Source of the DNA: Eonycteris spelaea | Taxonomy: Eukaryota > Chordata > Mammalia > Chiroptera > Pteropodidae | Assembly (NCBI GenBank): GCA_003508835.1 | Contig: PUFA01000003.1 | Location: 9,091,501 to 9,155,500 of the forward strand | Reading direction: 5' to 3' | DNA length: 64,000 nucleotides | Shown here: positions 61,866 to 64,000 of the stretch, piece by piece | Position numbering within the stretch: the first letter of the stretch is position 1 | How the letters are laid out: every line of letters begins with the position of its first letter | The notes under the pieces: model-generated | Seen by the model: the letters and a program-made list of their open reading frames with translations, nothing else | What the model was told of the DNA's origin: nothing | Databases searched by the model: none | Translations under genes and position numbers: made by a program

Positions 61866-64000
61866 GTAAGTACCCTCTTATTTAGAAGGAAATGTGGCCA
61901 CTGTACACCGAATTCTGATAACTTGTAACCTAAATTCACAATCACTCTCTCTTAGGTGTTTCTATGTGATAAAATATCCTCCTTCCTTGCTTTTGTAAAA
62001 GAATCTTCTCAGCCTATGGAGCATTTCGTTATAATCTAGTGGAGATTTGGCAAACAACCTTGGGAATTGACTTTTTAACTCTATTAATTAGGAAAAATGG
62101 CACAGAAACGTCTATAACACCAGAGAGGCCCTAGAACTATTCCGTGGCTATGAAGTTGCATCACCAATCCATAACAGCACCCAAGATAAAGCCTATCACT
62201 TGAGAAGGAAAAGTCCAGGCTTGCACAGCACTTCCAGAGATGGGTCAGCTCCTTAGTCATGCTGTCCTCAGGGCCCAAAAGTCAAAGGTGTGTCCCTCAA
62301 CGAGTGAAAGCAAAACCGAAACAAAAGCAAACACACACACACCAAAAAAAAATAGAGGAAAACACCAACAGCCTTATATCTTTTGGACTAGCTGATTCAA
62401 ATGCATTGTGGAATTCAGCAAGATATAACAATTTAGAATATCATTTATGTGGCATTTGCTCAATAGAGAGAGAATATCACTTGACTGGCAGGATCACTTG
62501 AGTGTGGTGATCTGAAATTTAGGCTCTGGACTCTATTAACCCTGATTTCAAATATGAGTTTTACCAAATCCTAGTAGTAGCCTTGGACATATTAAACTTC
62601 TGTGAGCCGCCATTTTTTCTATACAACATACATCATAATACCTACCTCATAGAGGAGTTGTCCTCACTGGGATATAGTTTTTAAATAACTAAACATAGTG
62701 GCAGGCACACTATAATTTTACTGAGCATGTGCAAACAAGCAATTCGGTTCCTGGGAGCCGCTATAGTTATGATGTATGGGAACCCCTGGGACTCAGAACT
62801 AGCTTGCTCCCTCTATTTTTATAAACAAGGCTAAGACTCAGCTATGTGCAATGATTCGATACACCTTCAGCTGCACTGCCCCAAAAGTCTAGATGGTTTC
62901 TCTGGCTCCAGCTAATGGCCAGTTAGATATCCTTCATTACGGTTCACAGCCAATACACCTCTCACAGTTATCTGGCCGCACTGGCCCAAGGACTTGTATC
63001 TACTGTAGTTATACGGTCTTCCCCAACCATGGAATCCCAATACGCCTATAGTGCAGTTGATAGTAGACTCGACTCTGGCTGCTAAATTAGAAAAGGGATG
63101 TCTATGTTCTAAATGGCATATTGATTCGTAAAGATTACATTCTAGCTCACATACTACTGACCTCTCATCTCAGTCTTCAGGTTAAGATTAAGTAAGTAAA
63201 ACCATAGCATAATTGCTATTATGAAATACACTTTTTGAGCTGTGAGGCCCCTTTTGTGTGAAAGGAAGGATCTTCACTGACTGCATTTTATTCTGCCTCC
63301 TGTGGGTTGGAGAATGCCATACCACATGCTCTCCTGATACGTTACGACTGCAGGGAAAAGATTTCCAGGAGCTGTTTCTGAAAGCATTCACCCGGTTATA
63401 ACAAATCTAGCCCCAGAGGAGCAAGCCTTTTCTTTTAGTAGCATTTTCTCTCTTAGCTCCAGTAATTTGATCATTTTTATGCTGCACATTATTGAAAGAG
63501 TAGTAGCTAGCTAGTTCTTAGAAAAATATATTTTTGGGGAAAAAGCCTAATAATTTGTCCTTGACATAAACCCAAATAAAAAGTAGCTTTTGGTTCTTAT
63601 ACCTAAAAATTTCAGTACTTTGAAAGTTCTTAGGCCATTTTTAAATCTTTGGTATAAATGTAGCAGTGAAAATTTTACGTAACTGTGGCATCTGCCATTT
63701 AATGCATCTTGTTCCTACCTAGCTGACATTCCACAGGACTCTTATAACATGAACCAGCCTGTCACTCAATCAACCACTTAGGCAAAATTTATTTAAAACC
63801 TGATATAACCTGGCAGAAGCTAATGGCTTTTCTTCTTTGCAGGTAGTTCTACTGTAATTTTTTCCTGATGTAGCTAAGAAATACAGCTGGAATTTTAGAG
63901 CAGTTTATGGTATTAAAATCTGTTTGTTTGACTGTGCTGCAAGACCAGAAATTATCCAAAATATATGCCTCTCTTATCCAAGGGTCCTGAAGCTGACTTC
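61866..64000 (+). other. DTNA: Sequence downstream of the stop-containing exon
   Basis: Either 3' UTR or a final intron. Contains a short CA/A-rich stretch (62327-62352) and a MIR (62500-62715). An isolated AATAAA is at 63575-63580. A gcag acceptor-like site is at 63837-63842. No coding segment was recognised. Confidence 0.6.
62500..62715 (+). mobile_element. MIR SINE
   Basis: Sense MIR order: aggctctggactctattaac, ctgatttcaaatatgagttt, ataatacctacctcatagag and gtggcaggcacactata. Confidence 0.8.

Noticed and set aside
63575..63580. AATAAA as the main 3' end of the gene
   Set aside because: No GU-rich element close behind, and the strong donor at 61866 suggests that this stretch may be intron.

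Overview
The window is a stretch of mammalian chromosome lying entirely inside one gene, alpha-dystrobrevin (DTNA), read on the + strand. No bacterial-type operon, CRISPR array or rRNA/tRNA gene is visible. I recognise 18 coding exons. They begin with an internal exon at 382-487, because the 5' exons (EF-hand region) lie upstream of the window, and end with the last coding exon at 61817. All have AG/GT borders. Every junction phase agrees with the next exon except one, the 113-nt exon at 36412-36524, which lacks one base.

Order along the window: a pre-ZZ exon (382), the ZZ zinc-finger exon (2906), a linker exon (5416), a 9-nt microexon (7971), a linker exon (10303), three exons that each carry a syntrophin-binding type motif (12103, 19842, 30939) with a spacer exon at 19204, the coiled-coil exons that pair with dystrophin (32518, 36412, 43871), and a 21-nt cassette (45599) that becomes a terminal exon with its own stop and poly(A) signal when read through (the alpha-dystrobrevin-2 end). 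The unique tail of alpha-dystrobrevin-1 follows (52833, 55394, 56731, 59808, 61817), with tyrosines in the phosphorylated-tail context. The protein is a cytoplasmic member of the dystrophin-associated complex. Choosing among the cassettes sets how many syntrophins are recruited and whether the long phosphorylatable tail is present.

The remaining ~97% is intron: AT-rich, with ancient repeats (MIR, L2, MaLR LTRs, L1 3' ends), microsatellites, and two ~605 bp Tigger-like DNA transposon copies in opposite orientation 20 kb apart.

Organism: a placental mammal. No Alu, B1/B2 or carnivore/bovine SINEs were seen, and the L1 3' ends resemble laurasiatherian (possibly bat) L1. The intact third syntrophin-binding exon argues against mouse and rat, where it is reported lost. 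The species is not determined.

Most worth a second look: the one-base frameshift in a normally invariant coiled-coil exon; an unrecognised in-frame candidate terminal exon near 58075-58231; the third syntrophin-binding exon; the 9-nt and 21-nt microexons; and a probable spliced 3'UTR.
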